Positions 50,612 through 60,765 of a stretch of 64,000 nt of DNA are shown piece by piece. The position numbers and the translations under genes were made by a program. The notes under the pieces are model-generated. The model was not told the origin of the DNA. It did not search any database and saw only the letters and a list, made by a program, of their open reading frames with translations. This stretch comes from Microbispora siamensis (GTDB taxonomy: Bacteria > Actinomycetota > Actinomycetes > Streptosporangiales > Streptosporangiaceae). The stretch covers positions 62,001 to 126,000 of the forward strand of contig NZ_BOOF01000009.1 of assembly GCF_016863095.1 (NCBI RefSeq), written 5' to 3'. Numbering within the stretch: the first letter of the stretch is position 1; each line of letters begins with the position of its first letter.

Positions 50612-51767
50612 GTCGTACAAGTTCCTGCTGCGCCCCACGGCCAAGCAGGCTGCCGCGCTCGCCGCCTGCCTGGAAGATCACCGGCAGCTTTACAACGCCG
50701 CCTTGGAGCACCGGCGGACCGCCTATCGCAAGGCGGGTGTGACGGTTCGGTACGGCGACCAGTCGGCGGACCTCAAGCACATCCGCGCCGATGACGCCGA
50801 GGGTCAGGGCCAGTGGTCGTTCTCCTCCCAGCAGGCCACGCTGCGGCGGTTGGACAAGGCGTTCCGTGCGTTCTTCGCCCGGGTCCATGAGGGGCGCGTG
50901 CCTGGTTTCCCCCGTTTCAAGGGGCGCGGCTGGTTCGACACCGTGGAATGGCCCAAGGACGGCGACGGCTGCCGGTGGGACTCCCAGTCCGAGCACCCCA
51001 CGGCGACGTTCGTCCGCCTTCAGGGCATCGGCCACGTGCGGGTGCATCAGCACCGCCCCGTCAAGGGCCGGGTGAAGACGATCAGCGTCAAGCGGGAAGG
51101 CGCCCGCTGGTATGTGATCCTTTCCTGTGACGACGTACCCGCCGAGCCGCTTCGGCAGACGGGCGCAGCCGTCGGCCTGGACATGGGCGTAGCGTCGCTG
51201 GCCACGACCAGTGACGGCGATCACCTGGACAACCCGCGCCACCTGGCCGGGTCCGCCGGCCGCCTCGTCCGCGGCTACGACGTGATCGTGCATGAGGATC
51301 TGCGGATCGCGAACATGACCCGCAGTGCGTCCGGCACGGTCGAGCAGCCCGGCCGGAACGTCGCACAGAAGTCCGGCCTCAACCGAAGCATCCTCGACGC
51401 GGGTTGGGGGGTGTTCCTGCAGGTCCTCGCGCACAAGGCTGAAAGCGCCGGTCGTGAATTGATCGCGGTGAACCCTGTCAACACCTCCCGCACGTGCGCC
51501 CGATGCGGCCGCGTCGCGAAGGAGAACCGTGTCACCCAAGCTGCCTTCCGCTGCATGGTGTGCGGGCATACCGCGCACGCCGACGTGAACGCGGCCAAGA
51601 ACATTCTCAGGGCAGGGCTTGCCCTTCGCGACGCTGCGGAAGCGGCCCAGCGAGAAGCCGCTCCCTTCAGGGAGCGGAGGAGTCACGGGTCTCAGGGTAG
51701 GAGAAGCGGCAGCGCGCGTTCGAACGAACGTATCCAGTACGGCCAGGTGTGGGTGCCGTTTCCGTAG
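50604..51767 (+). CDS. tnpB: TnpB-type RNA-guided nuclease-like protein, internally deleted
   Basis: 387 codons from GTG 50604. The N-terminal part has RRSYKFLLRPTAKQAAALAA. RuvC motifs are all present: GLDMGVASLATT (D), VIVHEDLRIANM (E) and HADVNAAKNIL (D), with a zinc ribbon CARCG / CMVCGH. Between PRHLA and RLVRGYDVIV roughly 45-50 residues normal for the family (the helical insert after the first RuvC strand) are missing, in frame. The native stop is also lost, so the frame runs through the right-end hairpin into the esterase 3' end. Activity is doubtful. Confidence 0.82.
   Translation: MRRSYKFLLRPTAKQAAALAACLEDHRQLYNAALEHRRTAYRKAGVTVRYGDQSADLKHIRADDAEGQGQWSFSSQQATLRRLDKAFRAFFARVHEGRVPGFPRFKGRGWFDTVEWPKDGDGCRWDSQSEHPTATFVRLQGIGHVRVHQHRPVKGRVKTISVKREGARWYVILSCDDVPAEPLRQTGAAVGLDMGVASLATTSDGDHLDNPRHLAGSAGRLVRGYDVIVHEDLRIANMTRSASGTVEQPGRNVAQKSGLNRSILDAGWGVFLQVLAHKAESAGRELIAVNPVNTSRTCARCGRVAKENRVTQAAFRCMVCGHTAHADVNAAKNILRAGLALRDAAEAAQREAAPFRERRSHGSQGRRSGSARSNERIQYGQVWVPFP
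51658..51677. repeat. IS right-end hairpin
   Basis: CCGCTCCC and GGGAGCGG with a TTCA loop. In this family it marks the right end and the 3' part of the guide RNA. Confidence 0.75.
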
Positions 51768-52612
51768 AAATCCGTCGTCACCGGCACCCCGGCCTTCTCC
51801 GCGGCCTTGGCGAAGTCGAGGTTCTGCCGCATGATCGCGGCCTCGGTGCGATCGGCCGGGCCGTCCCCGTGGTCCAGCGGGCCGGGCTCGCCGTCGCCCG
51901 AGGACGCGTAGAGGCGCACGCCCTTCAGCCGCCCGACGAGGTCGGCGGGATTGTGCTCCGGCCAGGCGCTCGGGTCGCCCCACAGGTCCTCGGTGTCCAC
52001 GCCGTTGTCCGCCATGAACGCCCGGTATCCGGGGACGTCCTCGCGAGTGTCGAGCACCCCGGAGAACGACGCCGCGGCCTCGAACACACCCGGATGCCGG
52101 GCGGCGTAGACGAACGCGCCGAGGCCGCCCATGGAGAAACCGGCGACCGCGCGGCGCGTCCCGACGCCGTACCGCGGCTCGACCAGGCGGGGCACCTCGG
52201 TCATGTGGAACGTCTCCCAGGCGGGGCCGTCGCGCCAGTCGGCGTACCAGCCCATCGAACCGCCCTCGGGGACGATGACGACGGCGTCGAGGCGGGCGGT
52301 CAGCCGGGCCACCTCGCCTGTCCTGAGCCAGTCCCAGCCGCCGCCGGCGCAGCAGCCGTGCAGCAGGTACAGCGCGCGCCAGCCGGTGGAACCCGGCTTC
52401 CACGCCTCAGGCTTCAGCACCCACACCGAGCGCCGCCCGCCCGCGGCCGGGGAGTCGATCACGAGTCTGTCCGTCCGTCCGTCCACGGCCTCCTGGGAGA
52501 CGACCGTGGCCGCGGCCGGGGAACGGACGGGCGGCGGCGCCGCGGACTCGGCCGTGCCCTGGCAGCCGGTCACCATGGCGACGAGCACGAGCCACGTCAG
52601 GATCTTCTTCAC
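51692..52612 (-). CDS. Lipoprotein esterase, Ag85/esterase D-like alpha/beta hydrolase
   Basis: 306 residues, GTG start. Lipobox VTGC (C17) for a lipid anchor. The hydrolase core has LYLLHGCCAGGGWDW, AGFSMGGLGAFVYAA (nucleophile Ser), and NGTHTWPYW (His), with WETFHMTEVPRLVEPRYGV, as in antigen-85-like and tributyrin esterases. It should act on acyl or aryl esters at the outer cell surface. The IS605 element has inserted seven or so bases past its stop. Confidence 0.88.
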   Translation of the reverse strand: MKKILTWLVLVAMVTGCQGTAESAAPPPVRSPAAATVVSQEAVDGRTDRLVIDSPAAGGRRSVWVLKPEAWKPGSTGWRALYLLHGCCAGGGWDWLRTGEVARLTARLDAVVIVPEGGSMGWYADWRDGPAWETFHMTEVPRLVEPRYGVGTRRAVAGFSMGGLGAFVYAARHPGVFEAAASFSGVLDTREDVPGYRAFMADNGVDTEDLWGDPSAWPEHNPADLVGRLKGVRLYASSGDGEPGPLDHGDGPADRTEAAIMRQNLDFAKAAEKAGVPVTTDFYGNGTHTWPYWIRSFERALPLLLP

Positions 52613-52633
52613 CAGAGCTGAATGTCATACCGA

Positions 52634-53182
52634 TCAACCCTCGTCAACCCTGGAAAAGGGCTCCGCGTAGGCGAAAGGCCCGGCCGGCGGCGGGACCGGC
52701 CGCTCGAACACCCGGACCTGGAAGAACTCGCCCCACCCCGGGTCCGGCGCCGTCACGCCGTACGTCTCGGAGTGCTCGAAGCCGAAGCGCGCGTAGTAGG
52801 CGGGGCTGCCCACCAGCGCGACCAGCGGCTCCCCGAGCGCCTCGGCCGCCCCGAGCACGGCGTGCACGAGCGCCGAGCCCACGCCCCGCCGCTGGTGGGC
52901 GGGGTGCACGGCCAGCGGGCCGAGCCCGAGCACGGGCACGGTCCCCACGTGGGCCCTCGTGCAGACGACGTGCCCCGCGATCCCGCCGTCCGGCGCCGGT
53001 GCGACGAGCGACAGCTCCGGCAGCCAGCCGGGGTCGGCGCGCAGTTCGTCGAGCAACGTCACCTCGACCGGCAGTCCGTCCGGCCGGTCGGGGTTGCGGG
53101 CCGCCTCGTAGGGCGCGAAGGCGGCGGCGACGACCGCGCGGACGGCCTCGACGTCGCCGGGGTTCTCCCGTCGGATCAGCAT
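52634..53182 (-). CDS. GNAT-family N-acetyltransferase
   Basis: 182 residues from ATG 53182. LIRRENPGDVEAVRAVVAAA starts the fold, and LGPLAVHPAHQRRGVGSALV is the acetyl-CoA loop (R/Q-x-x-G-x-G/A). GSPAYYARFGFEHSETYGV resembles the YhbS subgroup. Acceptor unknown. It shares strand with the esterase, 21 bases apart, perhaps one transcript. Confidence 0.9.
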   Translation of the reverse strand: MLIRRENPGDVEAVRAVVAAAFAPYEAARNPDRPDGLPVEVTLLDELRADPGWLPELSLVAPAPDGGIAGHVVCTRAHVGTVPVLGLGPLAVHPAHQRRGVGSALVHAVLGAAEALGEPLVALVGSPAYYARFGFEHSETYGVTAPDPGWGEFFQVRVFERPVPPPAGPFAYAEPFSRVDEG

Positions 53183-53430
53183 CCGCCCAGCCTGCCGCCC
53201 GTCCCCGCGACCCGGCAACGAGTTAACGGGCCGAGCCCGGGGGAGAGCGGATCGGAACGCGCGGTCGTGAGCTTCTTCGCGCGACCGAGGCGAAATTTGG
53301 CGATAAGTGACCGCATCGCCGCTACAAAAGCCACATTTGACGCTTTGTGAGCGGATTGGCGTGAAATTCGAAATTTCGGGCTCGGCTGGATGCGGGCCGG
53401 GGGCGGCCGACCGATGATCGGCCGCCTGGC

Positions 53431-53459
53431 TTGACCGGGCCCCGGTAGGCGAATACCGT
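53431..53459 (+). promoter_or_regulatory. Promoter of the DUF574 methyltransferase gene
   Basis: TTGACC (53431-53436), 17-base spacer, TACCGT (53454-53459). The GAAAGTTTC palindrome begins about 20 bases past the expected transcript start. Confidence 0.55.
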
Positions 53460-53486
53460 CTCTCCGAAAATTACTATAAAAATCAT

Positions 53487-53495
53487 GAAAGTTTC
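53487..53495. promoter_or_regulatory. GAAAGTTTC palindrome in the methyltransferase leader
   Basis: Part of TGAAAGTTTCG. A second copy lies inside the gene at 53734-53742. Same motif as at the xylanase promoter. Confidence 0.5.
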
Positions 53496-53587
53496 GGTGG
53501 CGGTTCGCGGACACACCATCTCGTCGTGGTCACGGGGCCGCTGATGTTTCCCCCCTGTCGACTGAGAGACAACAGCAAGGAGCACTC

Positions 53588-54427
53588 ATGCCAGAGCTGA
53601 CGGACCCCGAGCCGGTCGCCAAGCCCGTCCCGCAGATCAACACCACGGTTCCGCATCCGGCCCGGATATACGACTACCTGCTGGGCGGCAAGGACAACTT
53701 CGCGGCCGACCGTGAGGCGGCCGAACACCTCCTGAAAGTTTCGCCGGGTACTCGTGAGGGCGTTCGCGCCCACCGCGCCTTCCTCCGCCGGGCGGTGCAC
53801 CATCTCGCCGCCGAGGCGGGAATGACGCAGTTCCTCGACATCGGCACGGGCATCCCCACTCAGGGCAACACCCACGAGATCGCTCAGCAGGCCAACCCCG
53901 AGGCCCGGGTGGCGTACGTGGACAACGACCCCATCGTCCTGGTGCACGGCCGTGCTCTGCTGAGCGGCAGCGCCAAGGGGATGACCTCGGTGATCGAGGC
54001 CGACATGCGGCAGCCGGAGAAGATCCTGTCCCACCCGGAGGTCCGGGCCGTGATCGACTTCGACCGTCCGGTGGCCGTCATCATGGCGGGCGTCCTGCAC
54101 TTCGTCACCGACGAGGAGGACCCGTACGGCCTGGTCGAGACCTTCAAGGCCGCCGTGCCCTCGGGCAGCCGTCTGCTGCTGTCGCACATCACGCTCGACT
54201 TCGCCCCCCAGGTGCGCGAGGAGGAGTTCACCAAGCCGTACGACAACAGCACCGCGCCCATGGTGCCCCGCACCCTCGACCAGGTGCTGCGGTTCTTCGA
54301 GGGCTGGCAGGTGATCGATCCCGGCGTGGTCGAGGTGGTGCGCTGGCGGCCTGACGAGCACGAAGGCCGGGAGCGCATTCCCGGGGGTCACGCCTGGGCC
54401 TACGGCGCCGTCGCGGCGAAGCCCTGA
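53588..54427 (+). CDS. SAM-dependent methyltransferase, DUF574 (SAV2177) family
   Basis: 279 residues with an AAGGAG site before ATG. Marks: RIYDYLLGGKDNFAADREAA, FLDIGTGIPTQGNTHEIAQ, RVAYVDNDPIVLVHGRALL and AGVLHFVTDEEDPYGLV. Paralogue of the gene at 46413. Substrate unknown. Its 5' region carries two copies of the palindrome seen at the biomass genes (one in the leader, one in codons 49-52), which would place it under the same repressor. A strong shared terminator separates it from the convergent xylanase gene. Confidence 0.93.
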   Translation: MPELTDPEPVAKPVPQINTTVPHPARIYDYLLGGKDNFAADREAAEHLLKVSPGTREGVRAHRAFLRRAVHHLAAEAGMTQFLDIGTGIPTQGNTHEIAQQANPEARVAYVDNDPIVLVHGRALLSGSAKGMTSVIEADMRQPEKILSHPEVRAVIDFDRPVAVIMAGVLHFVTDEEDPYGLVETFKAAVPSGSRLLLSHITLDFAPQVREEEFTKPYDNSTAPMVPRTLDQVLRFFEGWQVIDPGVVEVVRWRPDEHEGRERIPGGHAWAYGAVAAKP

Positions 54428-54483
54428 CCGGGGAACGACGAGGCAGGGGGCGGTCCCATGCGCGGCGACCGCGCCGATGAGTG

Positions 54484-54529
54484 GCGATGGCCTCCGGTGC
54501 GGCGGGTCGCGCGCACCGGAGGCCATCGC
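54484..54529. terminator. Bidirectional terminator, 18-bp perfect stem
   Basis: Arms 54484-54501 and 54512-54529 around a ten-base loop, between convergent methyltransferase and xylanase genes. Confidence 0.9.
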
Positions 54530-54587
54530 TTGCTAGAGGGGAAGGGTCAGCAGGTGGAGCCGGCCTGGGTCGGCGGCCCCGCCGACC

Positions 54588-56709
<2,122 letters not shown>

Positions 56710-58008
56710 GTGAGCGTGGAAGTATCCGTGGTGGTCCGCTATCGCAAGGCCGTGACGTACGGCGTGAACGCGCTGCTCGGCGCGCTGGAGACCGCGAAGG
56801 CCGAGTGCGATCTGCGGCTCGGGACCACACCCGAGGAGGTCGCGGAGCACATCGCGGCCAGCCCCGCGGACCGTGTCCTGGTCCTCTGGTCGTTCTACTC
56901 GCCGGACGCCGAGGCGATGGCCGCCGAGCTGGCCACCGTACGGGCCCTCGCCGACGACCCGCGCGTTCTGCACATCGCCGGCGGGGTGCACGCCACCGCC
57001 GAGCCGCAGCAGGTCATCGACGCCGGCTGGGACCTCGCCGCCATCGGTGAGGGCGAGCCGACGATCGTCGCCCTGGTCGAGGCGCTGCGCGCGGACCGGC
57101 CGCTCACCACCGTGCCCGGGCTGGCGGTGCGCGACGACGACGGGACGGCGCTGCGCACGCCGCCGGCGCCGCAGTTACCGCTGGACGCCTTTCCGTCCTT
57201 CCCCGACCGGCGCCGCCATTTCGGGCCCATCGAGATCACGCGGGGCTGCGTCTACACGTGCCGCTTCTGCCAGACGCCCTTCATGTTCGGCGGCAGGTTC
57301 CGGCATCGCAGCGTGGACAGCGTGCGCGAGCACGTCCGCCGGATGGCCGCCCACGGCCTGCGCGACGTCCGCTTCATCACCCCCACCTCCCTCTCGTACG
57401 GCACACAGGGGCCGGAGCCGGCGCTGGACGCGGTGGAGGAACTGCTCGCGGGCGTGAAGGAGGAACTGCCCGCGAACGGGAGGGTGTTCTTCGGCAGCTT
57501 CCCATCCGAGATCCGCCCCGAGCACGTGACGCCGGAGGCGATGCGGCTGCTCAAGCGATACGTGGCGAACGACAACATCATCATCGGCGCGCAGTCGGGC
57601 TCCGACCGCGTGCTGGCGGCGGCCGGTCGCGGCCACGGCAGCGAACCGGTGCGCGACGCCGTGCGGATCGCCGTGGAGCACGACTTCCGCCCGAACGTCG
57701 ACTTCATCTTCGGGCTGCCCGGCGAATCACCCGAGGACCAGGACGCGTCCCTGCGGCTCGCCGCCGACCTCGCCGATCTCGGGGCGCGCATCCACACCCA
57801 CACGTTCATGCCGCTGCCCGGCACGCCGTGGCGGGACGCCGAACCCGCGTTCATCCCGCTCGCCACGATGCGTGAGCTGGACCGGCTCGCGCAGCGCGGC
57901 GACGCCTACGGGCACTGGCGCAAGCAGGCCGAGCACGCCACGCGGCTGGCCGAGGCGGCCAAGGCGTACCCGCGCCGGGCCCGGCGCCGCCGCACCACCG
58001 ACCGCTGA
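56710..58008 (+). CDS. B12-binding-domain radical SAM protein (TIGR04013-like)
   Basis: 432 residues, GTG start. N-terminal cobalamin-binding-type Rossmann domain to about 150 (VLVLWSFYSPDAEAMAAELA, GGVHATAEPQQVIDAGWD). The radical SAM core has TRGCVYTCRFCQTP, giving C180, C184 and C187 for the iron-sulfur cluster, and later GAQSGSDRVLAAAGRGH. Close in pattern to the MJ_1487-type family (recalled). Reaction unknown; possibly methylation or methylthiolation. No precursor or partner gene lies next to it. Confidence 0.87.
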   Translation: MSVEVSVVVRYRKAVTYGVNALLGALETAKAECDLRLGTTPEEVAEHIAASPADRVLVLWSFYSPDAEAMAAELATVRALADDPRVLHIAGGVHATAEPQQVIDAGWDLAAIGEGEPTIVALVEALRADRPLTTVPGLAVRDDDGTALRTPPAPQLPLDAFPSFPDRRRHFGPIEITRGCVYTCRFCQTPFMFGGRFRHRSVDSVREHVRRMAAHGLRDVRFITPTSLSYGTQGPEPALDAVEELLAGVKEELPANGRVFFGSFPSEIRPEHVTPEAMRLLKRYVANDNIIIGAQSGSDRVLAAAGRGHGSEPVRDAVRIAVEHDFRPNVDFIFGLPGESPEDQDASLRLAADLADLGARIHTHTFMPLPGTPWRDAEPAFIPLATMRELDRLAQRGDAYGHWRKQAEHATRLAEAAKAYPRRARRRRTTDR

Positions 58009-58014
58009 CGTCCC

Positions 58015-58048
58015 CGCTCGCCGAGCCCTTTCCCGGGCCCGGCGAGCG
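58015..58048. terminator. Bidirectional terminator between convergent genes
   Basis: CGCTCGCCG-A-GCCC pairs with GGGC-C-CGGCGAGCG with one mismatch and a six-base loop. Confidence 0.8.
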
Positions 58049-58061
58049 TGGGGCCTCGCGA

Positions 58062-59036
58062 TCAGAACTGCTGCGCCCGGGCCTGGTACGGCTCCTCCAG
58101 GAAGGCGATCTCCTCGTCGGTGAGCTTCAGCTCGACCGCGGCGAGGGCGTCGTCCACGTGGTGCGCCTTGGTCGCGCCGACGATCGGAGCGGTCACGCCC
58201 GGGCGGCTGAGCAGCCACGCGAGGGAGAGGGTCGCGGGGGAGACGCCCCGCTCCCCGGCGGTGCGCGCCACCCGCTCCAGGATCGCCTCGTCGGCGGGCC
58301 CGCCGTACAACTGCTCCTGCCTGGCGCCGTCGCCGACCTGCCGTACGGTGTCGGCGGGCTTGCCCGCGCGGGCGAGCAGGCCGCGCGCGAGCGGGCTCCA
58401 CGGAATGAGCCCCACTCCCTGGTCGAGGCACTGCGGGATCATCTCCCGCTCCTCCTCGCGGTGCAGCAGGTTGTAGTGGTTCTGCATCGAGACGAACCGG
58501 GTCCAGCCGTGCCTGTCGGCGGCGTGCTGGGCCTTGGCGAACTGCCACGCCCACATGCTGGAGGCGCCGATGTAGCGGGCCTTGCCGGCCCGGACGATGT
58601 CGTCGAGCGCCTCCATGGTCTCTTCGATCGGCGTCTCGTCGTCCCACCGGTGGATCTGGTACAGGTCCACGTAGTCGGTGCCGAGGCGGGCGAGTGAGGC
58701 GTCGATGGCCGACATGACGTGCTTGCGGGACAGGCCGTAGTCGTTGCGGCCCTCGCCCATCGGGAAGTAGACCTTGGTGGCGAGCACGTAGTCGTCGCGC
58801 CGAGGGAAGATCTTGCGCAGCAGCCGCCCGGTGACCTCCTCGCTGACGCCTCCCGAGTAGACGTCGGCGGTGTCGAAGAAGGTCACGCCGCCCTCGGCAG
58901 CCTTGCGCACGATGGGCTCGGCCTGCTCCTCGTCCAGGACCCAGCCGCCCCACTTGGCCGGTTCGCCGTAGCTCATCATGCCCAGGCAGATCCTGCTGAC
59001 CTTCATACCCGTGGTGCCAAGTCGTCGGTATTCCAT
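58062..59036 (-). CDS. Aldo/keto reductase
   Basis: 324 residues. Catalytic tetrad D55 (FFDTADVY), Y60, K88 (LATKVYFP) and H129 (DLYQIHRWD). GVGLIPWSPLARGLLAR and LLSRPGVTAPIVGATK are typical of the YghZ/Tas group. NADPH-dependent reduction of carbonyls in the cytoplasm; substrate unknown. It is 42 bases downstream of the MBL gene on the same strand. Confidence 0.94.
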   Translation of the reverse strand: MEYRRLGTTGMKVSRICLGMMSYGEPAKWGGWVLDEEQAEPIVRKAAEGGVTFFDTADVYSGGVSEEVTGRLLRKIFPRRDDYVLATKVYFPMGEGRNDYGLSRKHVMSAIDASLARLGTDYVDLYQIHRWDDETPIEETMEALDDIVRAGKARYIGASSMWAWQFAKAQHAADRHGWTRFVSMQNHYNLLHREEEREMIPQCLDQGVGLIPWSPLARGLLARAGKPADTVRQVGDGARQEQLYGGPADEAILERVARTAGERGVSPATLSLAWLLSRPGVTAPIVGATKAHHVDDALAAVELKLTDEEIAFLEEPYQARAQQF

Positions 59037-59078
59037 GCCAGCACCCTATTTCCCCCATCGTCTCGCCCGGCGGGTGAG

Positions 59079-59966
59079 TCACCAGCGCAGCGCGGTGAAG
59101 TCGATCGGCCGGGGTGAGAGTCGCCCGGTACGACCGGCCAGGTCGTGCAGCCGACGGCTGAACTCGTCGGCAGGCAGCCGCTTGCGGTCGCCGTGGCCGG
59201 GCAGCAGCCATTCGAAGCGCACCCGCGGTGCCGTACGGGCCAGCGACGCGGCCAGTTCCGTGATGGAGTACCAGGTGACCGACTCGGCGACGGCGATGTC
59301 GCCGCCGGTGCGGGACCAGTAGAAACTGTCACCGCTGAAGCAGTAGGTCTCGTCGGCGAGGTACAGCACGCTGCCCTCGGTGTGTCCGGGCAGCGGATGC
59401 GCTGTCACGCCGTCGGCGATCTCGATCGGCTCGGTGCCCCGGAGAAGGCGGTCGGCGTCCGGCGCGGCGGCGAGGTCTCCTTCGTGGATCCACAGGCGGG
59501 CGCCGAACCGGTCGGCGTATTCGCGGCCGTGCGCCGCGTGGTCGCGATGCGTGAGCAGCACGTCGGTGACCGGACCGAGGGCCGCGTATCTGGCGGCCAG
59601 GTCGGAACTCCAGCGCGGCGTGTCGATCATCATGAGGTTTCCGGCGGGCCGGCGCAGCAGGTAGGAGTTCGCGCCGGCGGTGTGCCGCGAGTTGTGCCCG
59701 CACAGGTGCACGTGCTCGGTAAGGCGCAGGGGGAAGGGATCGAACGCCGGGTCCGGCCCGCGCGTTCCGCGCCGGATGGACCGGGTGTGACACGCGAAAG
59801 CCGCGGCGTACAGCGCCCTTTCCTCCGCGTCGGTGCGCGGCTGGCGGACGACCGAGGAGCGGCCCTCGACCTCCGCGACCAGTGCCGGTGCGAGCTGCCG
59901 GGCCACGTCGCAGTTGGTGCAGCGGTGATCGACGTGCCAGGCGGCGTCGGGCGAGTGCTCGTTCAT
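59079..59966 (-). CDS. MBL-fold metallo-hydrolase with N-terminal ferredoxin-like segment
   Basis: 295 residues from ATG 59966 (GGAGGG eight bases upstream). Residues 10-62 hold C16, C19 and C59 (HRCTNCDVARQLAP, FACHTRS), a reduced ferredoxin-type pattern. The MBL fold follows: VLLTHRDHAAHG (a variant of HxHxDH), PLPGHTEGSVLYL, FSGDSF and LLPGHGD. Function is unknown; relatives are glyoxalase II-like. The changed metal motif (HRDHAAH) is normal for this subgroup. Upstream is a 60055-60073 inverted repeat GACTTT/AAAGTC. Confidence 0.85.
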   Translation of the reverse strand: MNEHSPDAAWHVDHRCTNCDVARQLAPALVAEVEGRSSVVRQPRTDAEERALYAAAFACHTRSIRRGTRGPDPAFDPFPLRLTEHVHLCGHNSRHTAGANSYLLRRPAGNLMMIDTPRWSSDLAARYAALGPVTDVLLTHRDHAAHGREYADRFGARLWIHEGDLAAAPDADRLLRGTEPIEIADGVTAHPLPGHTEGSVLYLADETYCFSGDSFYWSRTGGDIAVAESVTWYSITELAASLARTAPRVRFEWLLPGHGDRKRLPADEFSRRLHDLAGRTGRLSPRPIDFTALRW

Positions 59967-60203
59967 GACGTGGTCCCTCCGCGCAAACCGGTGAAATTCG
60001 GCGACCAATTGAGTATCACGCGCTCTGCAGGAGAACAAATCAAAGAATGCTGTTGACTTTTCTGGAGAAAGTCGCTCTCGGGCGCCTCTTTCGTGTGCGG
60101 TTGACAATCTCGAAAATAGTTCTCTGTCTGCCGTTCGCGGGTAAGTGAATCGTCATGATGCGCACAGTTGACTCGCCGGGGCGTTCTTGCTGACATGGTC
60201 GCC

Positions 60204-60665
60204 ATGGAGATCGTCGGGATGACCGAGGAGTACGCGGCGGACATCGTCACGTGGCGTTACCCTCCGCCGTACGACTGCTATGACCTTGTGGGCGCGGATC
60301 CGGCCTTTTTCACGGATTCCCGGAACGGATACTTCGCACTCGTGAACGAGGGCAGACTCATTGGATTCCGGGTGTTCGGCGCTGACGGCCGTGTGCCGGG
60401 TGGCGAGTACGACGAGTCGGCGCTCGACACGGGCGGGGGGCTACGTCCCGAACTGACGGGTCGTGGCCTGGGCAGGCGGGCGATCGCGACCGGCCTGGAG
60501 TACGGGGCCGCACGTTTCAGGCCCGCGGCCTTCCGGGCGACTGTGGCCGGCTTCAACATCCGAGCCCAGCGGGTCCTTCAGGGACTGGGGTTCGTGCCGA
60601 GCGCGACGTTCGACGCCACCACGGACGGCCGCCGCTTCGTCATCCTGACCCGCCGACAGTCGTAG
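60204..60665 (+). CDS. GNAT-family N-acetyltransferase
   Basis: 153 residues from ATG 60204 (ATG 60195 also possible). RimI/RimJ-like pattern: TWRYPPPYDCYDL, DSRNGYFALVNEGRLIGFRV, GLRPELTGRGLGRRAIATGL for acetyl-CoA and NIRAQRVLQGLGFVPSATF at the C-terminus. A TTGACA hexamer at 60101 may be its minus-35 box. Target unknown. Confidence 0.88.
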   Translation: MEIVGMTEEYAADIVTWRYPPPYDCYDLVGADPAFFTDSRNGYFALVNEGRLIGFRVFGADGRVPGGEYDESALDTGGGLRPELTGRGLGRRAIATGLEYGAARFRPAAFRATVAGFNIRAQRVLQGLGFVPSATFDATTDGRRFVILTRRQS

Positions 60666-60726
60666 GGAGTGCATCCGGAGGAGGGGTGTTCGTCCGACAG
60701 GGCCGAGCGGTGGTGGGCTGCTTCGG

Positions 60727-60757
60727 TTGAAGACAGACGCAAGGCCGCCTCTAGAAT
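60727..60757 (+). promoter_or_regulatory. Promoter of a leaderless thioesterase gene
   Basis: TTGAAG (60727-60732), 19-base spacer, TAGAAT (60752-60757), then ATG eight bases on; no ribosome site. Confidence 0.55.
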
Positions 60758-60765
60758 CTTGTTCC

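Larger units (their letters stand above)
50140..51686 (+). mobile_element. IS200/IS605-family element, decayed
   Basis: A tnpA remnant and a tnpB gene in the usual order. The right end is set by the hairpin at 51658-51677 and the following GGAGGAGTCAC, which is the common end of actinobacterial members (recalled). The left end is less sure: a short ACAGTGCTGT palindrome lies near 50173. It lies between polX and the esterase gene and abuts the esterase stop. No target duplication is expected for this family. Confidence 0.75.
53183..53587. other. 405-bp palindrome-rich control region
   Basis: AT-richer than its surroundings. It holds CGAAATTTCG (53369-53378), a hairpin with nine-base arms GGCGGCCGA/TCGGCCGCC (53402-53426), a promoter at 53431-53459 and TGAAAGTTTCG (53486-53496). 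No ORF is credible. Confidence 0.7.

Noticed and set aside
51687..51767. Extra C-terminal domain of TnpB
   Set aside because: These codons lie beyond the IS right end and are the antisense of the esterase 3' end; a read-through after stop loss.
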